64,000 nt of DNA from the NCBI GenBank assembly GCA_911728435.2, contig OU452198.1, positions 30,099,902 to 30,163,901 of the forward strand, written 5' to 3'. Position 1 is the first letter of the stretch; the number at the start of each line of letters is the position of its first letter. Below, piece by piece: positions 22,394-35,500 of the stretch. Origin of the DNA: Apoderus coryli (Eukaryota; Arthropoda; Insecta; Coleoptera; Attelabidae). Under the pieces are notes generated by a model. The model was not told where the DNA came from. It saw only the letters and a list, made by a program, of their open reading frames with translations, and made no database searches. A program made the translations under genes and the position numbers.

Positions 22394-24628
22394 TACCGGG
22401 TATTCCATTAAGGGTGGAAATAATAGTCGTAGGACAATGGGAAAAACATTCTTTTAGGGAAATTCACCATGGAAAATCGCTGAAAATAGTTTTTTAGTTC
22501 CTAACTATACCGCTAGCGGCCGTAATAGATACAGTAATGCGAAAAATGCATTTTTATTGAAAATTTCGCAATATAAGTTAGAAAAACAATACTACCACGC
22601 TAATGCTACTGAGATTTGGCATCTTTTTGATGTACCACTTTTTATTGTAACGCTTGAAATAAAGGCAGCGGGGAAGGACGAAATTTTACCTATGATAACT
22701 TTGGTTTGGCTTAACCGAATTTATCAATCTAATTTTTGTTTAAGAACTCAAGCGTTGCTGATGAAGAAAAAAAATATTTTAAATCATAATTGTTTTCTGG
22801 GTCTCCGCTAGATGGCGATATTTCCATCGCCTAAGGTATTTTTGATTTTTCTTTAAAAACTTAAATAGAATGATACTAGTATTTTATCAAAAATGAAAAG
22901 TAAATTGAATTTGCAACAAAAAAGTCGAAAACCGCACAGGAAAATCTTTATTCGTTTGAGAGTTATGGCCAAAAGAATGTTGTTCACCAAAATTCGTTGA
23001 AAAATCATGTATCTTTAATTTTCCGTGATCAGGAATGCCATGGGAAATAAAGAAATAGGTTTAAAATTTATTAAACTATTAATTTAACAAATAAAAATAA
23101 TGAAAGATCGATTAAAATTACCAAAATGCAGAGCTTTCATAAAATTTGTTAAAAGAGGTAGATCTAGATACCCATGAAACAAAATTGGGAAGTTTCCATG
23201 CATGGAGACAAATAAATAAACGCGAATATGCTGCTAAATACCCTGACTACGAGTACGATTCCACATCACACGTTTACACTCCATCTACTTTGATGGTCAA
23301 CTTCCGGCATCCAATGAGGATTTGTTTGTGATCAATAATGCGTATTGTGTAAATTAACACTACCTCAACTAGAAAAAATGGCTCAGTACATACCTAAAAT
23401 CTGTGAGAGAAATTGCGGGTTTTCCGTGCACATATCTCTCAGCCAATAATAAAAGTCTATAGGCGCTTCTTGTCAATATTGGCATCTGAAAGTGCCTGAT
23501 GTAAAACCATACTGTAAGGATGCATTTTAAAAGATTTTAAAATCCAATATGCTGTAGTCCGATTTATTCCTAAGTCTGAAGAAATGTCACTAACGCTTAC
23601 ATGAGGATTCGCTTCCACATACGCAGGAACGCTTATAATATTATCTTCACTGCTAACTGGACGTCTTCTGAGCGGGACTGGATCAACTCTTACACTTCCC
23701 GTTTCTCGTAAACGGACTGCTAACCGACGGAACACTTTTCTGCTATGGTGTCTTCGGTCAGGGTATTTAGCAGCATATTCGCGTTTATTTATTTGTCTCC
23801 ATGCATGGAAACTTCTCAATTTTGTTTCATGGGAATCTAGATCTACCTCTTTTAACAAATTTTATGAAAGCTCTGCATTTTTGTCATTTTAATGGATCTT
23901 TCATTATTTTTGTTTGTTAAACTATCAGTTTAATAAAGTTTAAACCTATTTCTTTATTTCCCATGGCATTCTTGATCACGGGAAATTAAAGATACATGAT
24001 TTTTCAACGAATTTTGGTGAACAACATTCTTTTGGCCATAACTCTGAAACGAATATAGGTTTTGATGTGCGGTTTTGGACTTTTTTGTTGCAAATTGAAT
24101 TTACTTTTCATTTTTGATAAAATACTTGTATCATTCCATTTAAGTTTTAAAAGAAAAATCAAAAAAACCTTAGGCGATGCAAATATCGCCATCTAGCGGA
24201 GCTCCAAAAACCAATTATGATTTGAAATCTTTTTTTTTCTTCATCAGCAAGGCTTGAGTTCTTAAACAAAAATTAGATTGATAAATTCAGTTAAGCCAAA
24301 CCAAAGTTATACACATTATCATAGGTAAAATTTCGTCCTTCCCTGCTGCCTTTATTTCAAGCCGCACAATAAAAAGTGATACACCAAAAAGATGCCGAAT
24401 CTCAGTAGCATTACTGTGGTAGTATTGTTTTTCTAACTTATATTTCGAAATTTTCAATAAAAATGCATTTTTCGCATTACTGTATCTATTACGCCCCCTA
24501 GTGGTATAGTTAGGAACTAAAAAACTATTTCCAGCGATTTCCCATAAATAATTTTTTTCCCATTGTCCTACGACTATTATTTCCTGACAGGTAGCATATC
24601 CTGTCCACCCTTAATGGAATACCCGGTA
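22394..24628. mobile_element. Foldback mariner-type derivative with 860-bp inverted arms
   Basis: The ends taccgggtattccattaag and cttaatggaatacccggta are exact inverted partners. Homology extends inward to about 23247 on the left and 23757 on the right. Both arms carry the same N-terminal coding start (MLKEVDLD-HETKL-SFHAWRQINKREYAAKYPD), on + at 23146 and on - at 23858. The minus copy continues through the central spacer with RRHHSRKVFRRLAVRLRETGSV and DLGINRTTAYWILKSFKMHPYSM, an HTH DNA-binding region of the DUF4817/mariner-like type. The catalytic domain is absent. Confidence 0.88.
23457..23858 (-). pseudogene. N-terminal HTH part of mariner-like transposase
   Basis: Open for 133 codons. 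Residues 20-55 (INKREYAAKYPDRRHHSRKVFRRLAVRLRETG) fit the HTH region found in many insect transposases. Residues 95-120 (SDISSDLGINRTTAYWILKSF) form the second HTH. It ends shortly after LHQALSDANIDKKR, before the DDE catalytic domain. It is truncated by the inversion described for the enclosing element. Confidence 0.8.
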
Positions 24629-25199
24629 TAGACAGTAACAATTAGCCATCTACAAAAAATACTTTCATGTTTGCTAATGATAATCGTCGAAATTTTGCGG
24701 TCTATCATGTCTCTCCATCTATATTGTTTAATTGGAGTTGTAGGGTGGAGGTGCAGCTATAATTTTAGACATATTTAGCATATTTTTTTGAGTCAACATT
24801 CGTTATCCAAATATTTGCCTGCCTTTGAATTAACAATAACAATACGACTGCGTATTAACCGTAAAAAAATATGGTTATTATTTGAAATAAGAAAGTAGGA
24901 TCAAGCCCAACTATTCTGAAGCACCTTGTATTTGTGAAAACATTGTTTTTACAAAATCTATTCAGAACCATTAAACTTTTATTTGGAACATTTTTTCCCA
25001 AACATCAACTTAAAAAGTTCATGGGGGGTCCATTTAGATGGGTGTTGTTATATGCATGATATTTTATGTTGTTTTTGTTCACAAGTTTCGATTTTTCGCC
25101 CCTTTTGTGATTCTCAACTGGTGAGATCTTGTGCCTAATAAATTCGAGACGATTTTTTTACATGTTACAGGGTTCTATTTTATAATTAATTTCTCTTAT

Positions 25200-25335
25200 T
25201 CATGATGTGTTTATTTTTATTTTAGGACTGATTATAGCTTAAGCCAAAACTAGTTTCCATTTTCATAATTGGACTAAATATCGTGTGGAGTTGAATTTAA
25301 AGTTGTTATTTGTTTTATTTTATTTGAAAATGGCA
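25200..25335 (+). repeat. Hammerhead-like repeat relic
   Basis: The segment ggactgattatagcttaagccaaaactagtttccattttcataattgg... (25225-25310) is repeated in reverse complement at 30240-30310. It includes CTGATTATAGCTT-AAGCC-AAAAC, a decayed CTGANGA-stem II-GAAAC arrangement. Confidence 0.6.
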
Positions 25336-26684
25336 CTCGATTATGTATAATATAGGTATTTGGTTTAATTAGTTTAATGATAATAAATAAAAATTAACCA
25401 AAGCGCTAACCTTTGTCTATAACTAATTTACTAATATTGTTCCAACAACCAGTCCAAAATACAAGCTTTTGTTTTATCTTAATACCATTACTTTACCTGG
25501 TCGCTTTACCTAGATAGGTATACCGAAAGACAAAAGGTCTTTTCATTAAATTTTCTTTTTATTTTTGTGAGGGGCGGCTTATCTGAATTTTTACACCTGT
25601 AGTTTTTTTCTCCATTCTACCTTGCATCCTCTTGTTATTTGTTTTTTTTGTGGGATTTCTTTATTCTTTCAAAACTGCCTCTATAAACGTTAAATCCGGT
25701 GGCACTTTACCATCGATGATATGCTAGATGGATGTGACTTTTTATGCAATAGATGCAAAATATAATATATAATTCTTAAATATATATGTTTTTATATAAT
25801 ATATAAGCTAATAATAAACAATGTTGTTTACAATAATTATGGACGATTTAAAAAAATTATAATAATAAATAAATACCTAAGATATTATATCTAGTCCATA
25901 TGAATTGAATTGTGTTTTAGTTGAACAATTCTTTATTGAATAAGTAATACAGTTTTAAAAACTATAAAAATTCTTGACATAAACTTGTAATTCAAAATGT
26001 TGATTCTCATTCATCATAATATCTAATAGTGGTTGTTGGCAACGACAATAGAAAATTAATTTCAAAAATCGCGAAACCCAAAATGTCAACTTGTATATTC
26101 TGTTTGTATGTGCGAATTCACAAGTGGAGTGTTCAATTAAGGAACTCTGAATTAAACAAGTCTCTTCCACAAAATATCTTTTATAATACTAGATTGCTTC
26201 AATAGCATGTTTCGTCAGCACAGCGCTAACATTATCAATGGCAAACAATTATTATAGAAGAACTTAGCTTTAGTTATGTGTAATAGTTGACCATAATAGA
26301 GAAATGGTATCTTATTAGTGCAATAAAGATTCAATTGTATTTAATGAATAAAGATCCCTTCTATTTCATCTAAGTCACTTTATGGAAACAAACTTTGTTT
26401 TAAGAAATATTACATTATATTAATCACAATGATGGTCTTTTCTTTTTTTTTTTTATCATCATAAATCTCGTTATAAATGGTGTTGAGGTTATTATTGAGA
26501 AAAATTATAATTAATTTCATTTTAACAATTAGTTTGAGTTCTCTCTAAATGGCTTACGAAAACAGTTAGTATCATACCATCTGCTTTCATACGCCATCTA
26601 GTAGTATTAAAGATATTTTGTGGACGGGACTTGTTTAATTCAGAGTTCCTAAGATATATATATTATAATATTATCAAACAACCT

Positions 26685-27110
26685 CCACTAAAATATCTTG
26701 TATTTAACTTAAATAGGAAATTCTCTTCCTAAAACATCTTTCGGCTTTAGCTAAGGCAATCATCAATAAACATTTTGTCACTTAACATTTTTTATTCTAT
26801 TTTAGTATAAGTTTTTTTATATACATATATCTACAACTACACATTGGTTTGTGTTTTTCTTTATCCTAAAGATTTTAATTCTTGTTTTCTCATAATTATT
26901 TGTGAATTACATTCATCAGTTATTAGTAACTATCACCCAATTGTATTATTTGTCGATTTATAAAAAAACCTTACATTAAGAATAAAAAATGCTAAGTTAA
27001 GTGACAAAATGTTTACTGATGATGGCCTTAGCTAAAGCCGAAACAAGTTTAAAGAAGAGAATTTCTTATTTGAGTCAAATACACGAGATTTTAGTGGATA
27101 CGATAGTGTT
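26685..27110. repeat. Inverted repeat with hammerhead-like motif in each arm
   Basis: The left arm (about 26685-26830, including ttcggctttagctaaggcaatcatcaataaacattttgtcac) and right arm (about 26975-27110, including gtgacaaaatgtttactgatgatggccttagctaaagccgaaac) are diverged reverse complements. Each carries CTGATGATGGC/GCCGAAAC-type core pieces, at 26742-26765 (-) and 27016-27044 (+). A GTC cleavage triplet is not evident, so these are relics. Confidence 0.7.
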
Positions 27111-27239
27111 TGATGGAGTAAGATGAACTACTTCCTAAATCTAAATATATTTATATTTTGAGTTTTGGCAGCACTTTTTGTTGTTAGAGAGAGAAACGTT
27201 AGTATAACGAGTTTAATCCAGGCCGCCATCCTCTTACTG

Positions 27240-28560
27240 ACATATATAAAATATTGCATACACATGTTGCTGTGAACAATTTGTATACTGTCTCCGTTTA
27301 TAAATAATATTTTTTATATAATCCCATAGAAAGAAATCCAAAACCTGGAGATCTAGATAGCCCGTTAACAGGTCCCCCGGTTCCTATCCATTGATTTAGT
27401 AAGAGAGCACCTACATAATTTACAACTACGCCTGAATTGTGACATAGTGCTCCATCTTGTTGAAAATAAAAATATATTCCTTAACATATAAAGGAATATC
27501 ATCTGGCAATAATTGTGAAACACAGATGTTCAAAATATTCAAATATCTTCACGCATTAAGGATTCCTTTAAAAATATAATAAAGAACACGCGACCCCTCC
27601 TCCCCAAAACGAAACATGAAATATTAAACCTAAATCTACCTTGTCTTTCTCAAGTTTTAAATTTATACGGTTTGCATTAAAACAAAAATTAAATCCTTTG
27701 AGTTTCAGTTGAGTTTTCGAAATGCCAACATTTGCCCTATGTCCCTGACTGATACGGTTGGAGTTGCGTCAATCATCGCCAAAACATTTGTTTCATAATT
27801 TTCCTTATCCTCCTTTCTATAATTGTTCGGCCTGAGGTTGTGAAAGGATCCGCGTGAGATATTGTTTTAGACGTCTAAAGGTTCTTTTATTAGGTTGCCT
27901 TCTCTTGGGATATCTAATAAGCATTGGAAAAAGTAAAAACATGCAATACAAGAGTGCAACAAAGTGCGTATCTTTGTAAATCATTTCCGATCTCGATTGA
28001 ACCTGCTTTCATAAAAAATTCCTATCAAATCCAGTTTTTCAAAATTTTTTTCAAACCATTAGCCATTTTTCAGTATAGTAATTTCAATACACAATATAGC
28101 CAACAACAGTAATTATTATTGAATTAATTGTCACTTATGACAGTTGTCAATATATTTATTTGGCGTTTTTACAATCATGGCTATCCTGATTCGGTCCGAT
28201 TATGTGATTTTCTTATAATGAGAATAAATACTAAAGAAAACTATATATTGTTTGAAAGTGAAAGCTCATAACAAGCCCGACAAGTTGGGTTTATATCTTT
28301 GAAATCGTTTTTCTCATAAAAAAATATAACTAGGTCAGTTTTTATCTTCCCGCTCAGTTAAAGGGTAACCGAGATACGAAGTAGGTTCCAAAATGCAAGA
28401 TTTTCAATATCGCCTTGTAACTTGCAATCTAAGAGGGAGGGTTATGATCATTTTGTTTGCGGCATCTTTCGTTTACCAAAAAAGTATAGTTCGTGAAATC
28501 CTCAATAAGGTTCTACCTATCTACAAATAACCGATATGTCGTGTAAGGACAGCCTGTACA
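27240..28560 (-). pseudogene. mariner-type transposase relic
   Basis: The minus strand reads FYFQQDGALCHNSGVVVNYVGALLLNQWIGTGGPVNG, then RSPGF, at about 27500-27330: the second catalytic Asp region and the following W-G--GP block. Frames are broken throughout. Sequence near 28550 (aggacagcctgtaca) may be the right terminus. Confidence 0.7.
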
Positions 28561-29494
28561 CGAAAACGTACAAATCAATAGATAAAATTATTACAGTAAG
28601 TAAGTACTTTTATTTTGTGCAATATTTTATTTTCTCCAGTATGACATTACATCATTAATACTAATGTAGTAATACGGTGTATTGTATCCATCTGATTTTC
28701 ATCTTCGATGGTTTACCTGTTTCTAAAGTTAATTTTTACCTGAAATTCAAAATGGCCTCCGCTGAAGAATGCGATCAACCAGAAGTTGGTAACTGTTAGA
28801 ATGCTTTCTTGCATTATATACCGAGTGCTATGTAGTATTTCTAGTTTTTAAAAAATTGCATATCAACACCACAACAAATCTTGTTTATTTAAATAAATAA
28901 TACTCGCATTTTTAAAACCAAATTATAAAACTAAACATACACACTTAAATAAATCCTAGGTCCACACTATTAGACGGAGAATATTAATATACTCATAAAT
29001 AATGTAAAAAGAAAAAGAACAAAAGGGCGGTAATAAAAATACCTAATAGTTGTTTGTGGAATGTTAATAAACTCAAGTGTTAATAAGCGATATTACGAGT
29101 TCATTGGACATATTACCAGACAAGTTATCGAATTAAAGTTTTGTACTGATTTTTAAATAGTTTCCGATAAGTAACTATCCAACAAGTAATACTTAAATAA
29201 CAGTTTTACGAAAATAATTTTCAAAAATATTTAAGTTTTTTAATAGTGAAAATGTAGTTTAAATTTATTGAGTGATATTGATTTTTTAAAATTAGTTTTT
29301 AGGTTAGCAGTGATCTTAAGTAAAAGCAACAAAGGTTTTGTTTATAAAGAAAACAATAAAATTTACCTAGTTTTAGTTAATTAATTAATTCAAAATAAAA
29401 AAAAAATCATGTCCATGTAAATTGTCGTTCATTTTGTTATTTTATTAATTATTATGGTGTGTGAAAGTTTTAATAAAATTTCTGGAGTGTTAGA
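28561..29494. other. Candidate TTC28 promoter / 5' UTR region
   Basis: AT-rich sequence upstream of the proposed first TTC28 exon. No TATA box, initiator or other element can be singled out with confidence, and no transposon terminus was recognised. Confidence 0.3.
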
Positions 29495-29518
29495 ATGTCC
29501 CATCGAGATTTTACTGAA
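29495..29518 (+). CDS. TTC28: TTC28 candidate first coding exon
   Basis: Short exon reading MSHRDFTE followed by a strong donor (GAA|gtaagt). It joins exon 2 in phase 0. It is chosen because it is the nearest upstream ATG exon with a good donor and the right phase. The N-terminus of TTC28 is poorly conserved, so the start is uncertain and transcript data could place it elsewhere. The intron that follows is about 3.5 kb and holds several repeats. Confidence 0.42.
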
Positions 29519-32500
29519 GTAAGTGCCAATTTCACAATTTAAGTATGTATTTATTTTTGTGTTTTAATTTTTAACAAAACATAGATATCATAATAATTAA
29601 AGAGTGATTTAAATGCTGTGTTATATATCAGGAAGTGTTTTTTATATATACCTACTTATACAAGGTCTTTCCGTGTCAAATCAGAAACTTCTCAGATGTA
29701 CCTACAGGAAATGTGAAAAAGTAGGTATACCTACATGCTGCTTCTGATAAGATGGGATTTACCACGCCTGATGAAGCGTATTGTCTGAAAATTGTAAAAA
29801 TTAATACGTTTTGAAACTTTTTAAATCTCGGAAACACAGAATTACAGAATGTCTGTGATTCTTCATTAGGACTTTTGAGGTTGTAAATTTTTTTAGATGA
29901 AGACCGGGGGAGTGGCTTAAACAAACCACATTTTCCCAATTAGCTTGGCTTAGCTAGTTATCTGTCGTGGTTTTCGAGATAATTAAGAAAAACAAAAACA
30001 GCGTAAGTATTGGTGGTCCATCGGATTGTTGTCTGCTACAGGAGGATGTTGAAAGACTTGTGCATTGGTGTCAAGTGCATGCCATGTCGTTAAATGGTTT
30101 TCAACCGAACTAGAGAAGTGATGGAGGTCCGCAGAAATACTTTTGGCGATAATAGTTCTTAAACGAAATAAATTATCCATTATCAAAGTGGACTGTCAGT
30201 TTCAAATAAAAGAAAACAAACAAAAACTTTCAAAGTCTACTCCACACGATATTTAATCCAATTATGAAAATGGAAACTAGTTTTGGCTTCACAAGCCATC
30301 ATCAGTCCTGCAATAAAGATACAAACGAACGCCTAAGCTCCAATTCATTGGCCTCCTCGATTGCCTGAGCTCAACCCGCTAGATTTTACTGTTTGGAATT
30401 ACCTTAAAGAAAAGGTGTATGCCTCTGAAGTCAATTATGTGGAAGAACTGCAAACGAGGATTGAGTTGCCTTAATGGATAATCCTTAATAATGTATTCTC
30501 TAGGAAAGCGGATTCGATTATGCACTCGTGAAAATGAGGGATATTTTGAGCACCAATGAAAACAGTTTAAATACTAATTTTATAAATCCTCAAGATATTT
30601 TTCTTGGAAACAGTACATCCAAGCATTTTTTTCGAAGATTACCCGAGATAACCTTTTTTGTTGGGTAATAAACGAGCTATCATTTTTTGTAATTGCCTAA
30701 AATAAATATTAAAAAAGTTATGAATGAAAATTAGCTTAGGCATTGTGTGCCCTCTATGTTTTAAAGAAACGCGAGTTTTTTTAAACATTCATATACAAAA
30801 TTGAAACGGTTATTTTTCATAATTCATAGTAAAAATAATATTTTTTTTAACTTCCTCTATCTCGAAAAGGAAGGCCGCTTCGGCAAAAATTTTGTATATC
30901 AAGCTACACTTATTTTAAGCAGTTCTGTAACCTCTAACAATTTGGCTATGTCTTTCTGAAACACCCTGTAAATAATATTTCCAATAATGGTCTTATTGCC
31001 TGACTGGCCAAGTTACTGGACGGCGATTTTTATTTAAAATTAGTTTTTTTGCGTCCGAATATCGACAGGCATTTGCCGGCAGGGTCCGAGATGTTTTTAT
31101 CTCATTAAAGAGAAAAATTAGATAATGTTACTTAGTATAAGTAGTTATATCGTTTTCAAAAATACAAAAAAAAAAATATGACATCGAAAATAAACTAAAA
31201 TAAAATAATGATCATTATAAGATCATTAAAAGAGAACGTTAATTCGTAATTTCTCAAACAAAATCTAAAAAATGATTAACAAAAAGAAAAAATTTAAAAA
31301 CAATGTAGAATCTCTAAATTAAGTAATTCGTTTTCTTCTCGGTTTTATTTTATTTTAAAATGTACGTTAATTTATTTTGATTTGATGAGTTTTATACATT
31401 TCAATAATTTTTTCCACATAGTATAGTTCTAATTTATTGTATATGACTGATGATGATAGGTATCTTAGATGTCGAAACATGTGTGGTACGTTGTTGACTT
31501 GCTCAAAATACTAAAAAAGAAAAAAAGGAATTTAAAATTATTATAAGATGAATTTGTGTCCGTAAATATATTATTTCTATTTTTACCTATACATTGGATT
31601 TGATCGGCCTCTTTATGGTGGAATATGCATTCCTATGTGTACCTATGTAGATGGTACTAGTTTACATATATCTACTGTTGTATATCTCATTGTGATTAAA
31701 CGCAGGCCGATATTGTTGATGGGCAACGACTATGGTACTCTGACGAGCTCATAATAAGAGCGAAACGAATTCGTCAGTATCTGTCGACCCAGGCCTCGAT
31801 CTGGTTCTACTGAATTAGACGGAGGTCCTGCTAAAATAAACAAAATACCTTGTGTAATTAGAACCAGTCATTTTGTCCGCTATGCCACGAAATTATTTTG
31901 AAGTCAATACTTCTTTGGCCGCATGAGAGTGATTTTTCAAGGTCGCCTCACGTCACGACACGTTTTAATATTTTCGTCCCGCAAGAGATGAAGCATATAA
32001 CCAATATGAGGGAGAGAGAGACAGATATTTGTGGTGTATGCTACACACTATATCCTATACCATACACTATTATGTATATAGCGGCGAGAGAAAACGAGTG
32101 CATGCATAGGCACAGCTACACTTAGGGTGATATTTTACAAGGCAAAGATTGTGTATTAGACGAGATACTGTCGATACAACCGGTATAGGTAGGTATTGAA
32201 TTCAATTTTTTATGGAGGTAAACGTAAACAGTAATCATATATAATACCGAAATATTAGAGAGGGTCAGCCATAAGGAAGAAGATTGTGCTTGGGCGTAGT
32301 GATGCTTGGATTCGTTTGAAAATTATGAGTCAATTAAAAATATTAATAATATGTAAGTACTTTACCCAAGAGAAATAAATATGTTGTGGTTTGAAATTCT
32401 CGTGAAAGAAGTATTCACTTCTATCACATGTACTGTGCTGCACGCGAATTTTTTTCAATTATAAATTATGTTTGTGGATTTGACGTATTTCATATCATAT

Positions 32501-35500
32501 CTTCATAGAAAATAAAAAGTTTAATTAAATATCGAAAACAATCTAATCTATCTAACCTAATAAAAAGCTTTCATCCACCAACCAACAGCTCACGTTATTA
32601 TTGGTCTTATGACCATAACGTACATCCAGTAGATTTGTTTGAGTTTCATTCCCCAGGACTTATCCCAGATTGCGTGATTTTTATAGAAACAAAAGATAAC
32701 CCTCGTAAATCACACTGTTTTTAAGTATAGTAATCCTTGAAAATACGAGTTATTCAATTTAGGATTATATTTTCTTGTGACAAATTCATTATAAAATGGA
32801 CCTAAGATCAAGAAAATAAAATCCTATACTAATATATTAAATTAATTACAAAGAAAAAACATGTAATACAACCTTTACTAATATCAAAAAAGAGAGACAC
32901 AAAAGAAAACGACAGAAAGAACAAAATCCTTTGAAGTGTGTCTCGGAACACTGAAAGATGAGAAGACACTCTTGTAAAACTGGTGCTGATTTATTTGAAG
33001 AAATTGGCTTTTGAATCAATCTTGTAGTTGAAATTCATACCGTTTTAAAAACATTTTCTAGGTGGAACCAGAAGGCACTTCCGAACTTCCAGCTGCAAGT
33101 AGATCACTGTTTCTAGAAAAAGTAGGTTAAATATGACTTTACCTATAAAATAAATATAACGAACATTTATCTATTATTTATGATTTTCAAGGTTCGTCAA
33201 TCGAACGCCGCCTGTCAAAATGGTGACTTCAGTACAGCAGTGTCCCTCTACACAGACGCTCTACAGTTGGATCCAACGAATCATTTTTTGTATTCAAATC
33301 GATCCGCCGCCCGGTTGAAGCAAGGCTTGTTCGCCCAAGCACTGCAAGATGCACAATCCGCTAGGGACCTCTGTCCAACATGGCCCAAAGCATATTATAG
33401 GTTAGTTCTGCGATATTAAATCTCGCTCTCAAACGAGCACCAAAAACCTCTTCTGTGGAGCTTCCTGTTCCTATTGCAAAGCTTTTAATTTTAATATTTT
33501 ATTGTATAAAGGCAAGGTGTAGCCCTACAATGTCTAGGAAGACATGGGGAGGCCCTAGCGGCATTCAGTCAAGGATTGGCTCAAGATCCTACCTCACAGC
33601 AGCTATTGAGCGCTCTAATCGAAGCATCAGTCAAATCACCGCTACGACACAATTTAGAGCCGATTTTTCAGCAATTGGATGGTATGAATTTGGGTCAGAG
33701 TCCATTTGTCTTGATATCAGTTGTTGGCCAGGTAACATCACTAAATCTTTGTGCTATTGTACATATTTGACTAATTGTAATTTTCTAGGAACTTTTGGCA
33801 GCAGGACTTTACCATTCTGCAGTTACAGTTTTAGAGGCAGCCTTACGGATCGGGTCATATTCTCTAAAATTGCGTGGATCAGTGTTTAGTGCATTGAGTT
33901 CTGCGCACTGGGCTCTCAATCAGCTTGATCAAGCCATAGGGTAAGTGGTGAAACCATCAGAAAACAAGTTTGCAACTACTGAAATGTTTTAGATATATGC
34001 AACAGGATTTGGCAATTGCAAAAAGCCTTAACGATACAGCAGGTGAATGCCGAGCGCATGGTAATTTAGGCTCAGCTTATTTCAGTCAGGGATCATACAA
34101 AGAAGCGTTAACTGCACATAGATACCAGTTGGTATTGGCGATGAAATGTAAGGTATGTTTATTTACAACCATATATGTAAACTTGACATTTCTGACTTTT
34201 TAGAAGTTTGACGTCTCCTTGCCAAATGGTTGGGAAGTAACCGCTTCCCGCCCAAGGGCGGTTAGTAATGTCGTAATTTGCATGATTTATTTTGATCCAA
34301 TGCATGTGTAAACTCCAGAAGTTGCAGCAGCGTTGACAGACATTTCAGCAACTTTTCGGTTGCGCGATTCCATGTATGTAAAATATTCCTTGCTCTTCTG
34401 GGGTAGCATCATCTTCAACACTTTTTGCTACCTCTCTGCAGATTCTCAAGTCAGCCGTAAAACCTCCTGAACAGAAAAGACATTCTGGCATCATTTAGGT
34501 TACTGTTGATAATCAGCAATTCTTCCTCATTAGTGGAGTCATCCAGGAGTTATTTATATCATCGGAAGATGTGTCGTCTTCTACCAGGTGTTTCTAGCTT
34601 TTTTCCTAAGACAACTTGAACTTGATTTGGCGTCAACATCTATTTTGCTGCTAGCAGATTTTGCATCGTCAGTTGGCTTTTTGGAATTTTTTTTTGATCG
34701 AACCCAACTTTTTGCTTTATTTTTTTCGTTTCCCGATAGGATTGATTCTTCCCGTTCATTTTTGTTTGGGGTCTAGTCAAACTGATTGCTGTTCCGGATT
34801 TTCAGCGCTAGTGCCTTGTCGTTTTTGAAGAACATGAATAGGAACTATGTGGTATGTGGTCCATTTGCTTCTTCATCAGCATGTTCTTGCTCACGCTCTG
34901 TTTACTGAAAAGAGGCCCTTTTGTCGAAATCCATTGACTGTCCTTTCGCCAGTTTGGATCTCCAAATAAGCTGGCAGTTTTGCGAGGGAATACAAGTAAA
35001 GAGGCCACTTTCATCCACTTCAAATATCTGATTAACTGAAAAGTTTTTTCTTCCATTTTTTTCTCTAACAGGTCCAAAAACTCGTCAACTGTTAGCCAGT
35101 CATTTCCAGCCGGTTTTTAAGTAATGAAAAGGAATTTGGGATGTTGTTTCTACTAGCTAACTAGAATACGAGATTACAGACATCCCGTCTGGTTACTCTA
35201 TACCCCGGGCAATGCTAGCTCCTTTTCCAGGTGGTCTGGCAAATAGGTCTCCTTATATTTGTAAGTAAAATAGTAACAACAACATGTTTTTGGCGGCATC
35301 TACTGTGAGCAAGCAATATGACCGGTTAAACAAAGTTGACAAACTATGGGCGGACAAGAAGAAACAACTCCATTATATCCTATTGCCAACACTAGATACG
35401 CCCGAATTCCCTGGCGGGAGGCTTTTTTATGAGTTGCTTGTTACATAACGTAACAAGACTTTAAGTTTTGTTGGAAATTTGTTTCACACCACCACGTTTT

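Noticed and set aside
25955..26170. 71-codon minus-strand frame (MEETCLIQSSLIEHS...)
   Set aside because: No family resemblance and no supporting gene structure; length is expected by chance.
28752..28800. Alternative TTC28 start ATGGCCTCCGCTGAAGAATG
   Set aside because: It has a good start context, but the nearest donor (G|gtaact) leaves phase 1, which does not fit exon 2 (phase 0).
29676..29939. 87-codon minus-strand frame ([14 protein letters not shown]...)
   Set aside because: No recognised domain, lies antisense in TTC28 intron 1, and no splice partners were found.
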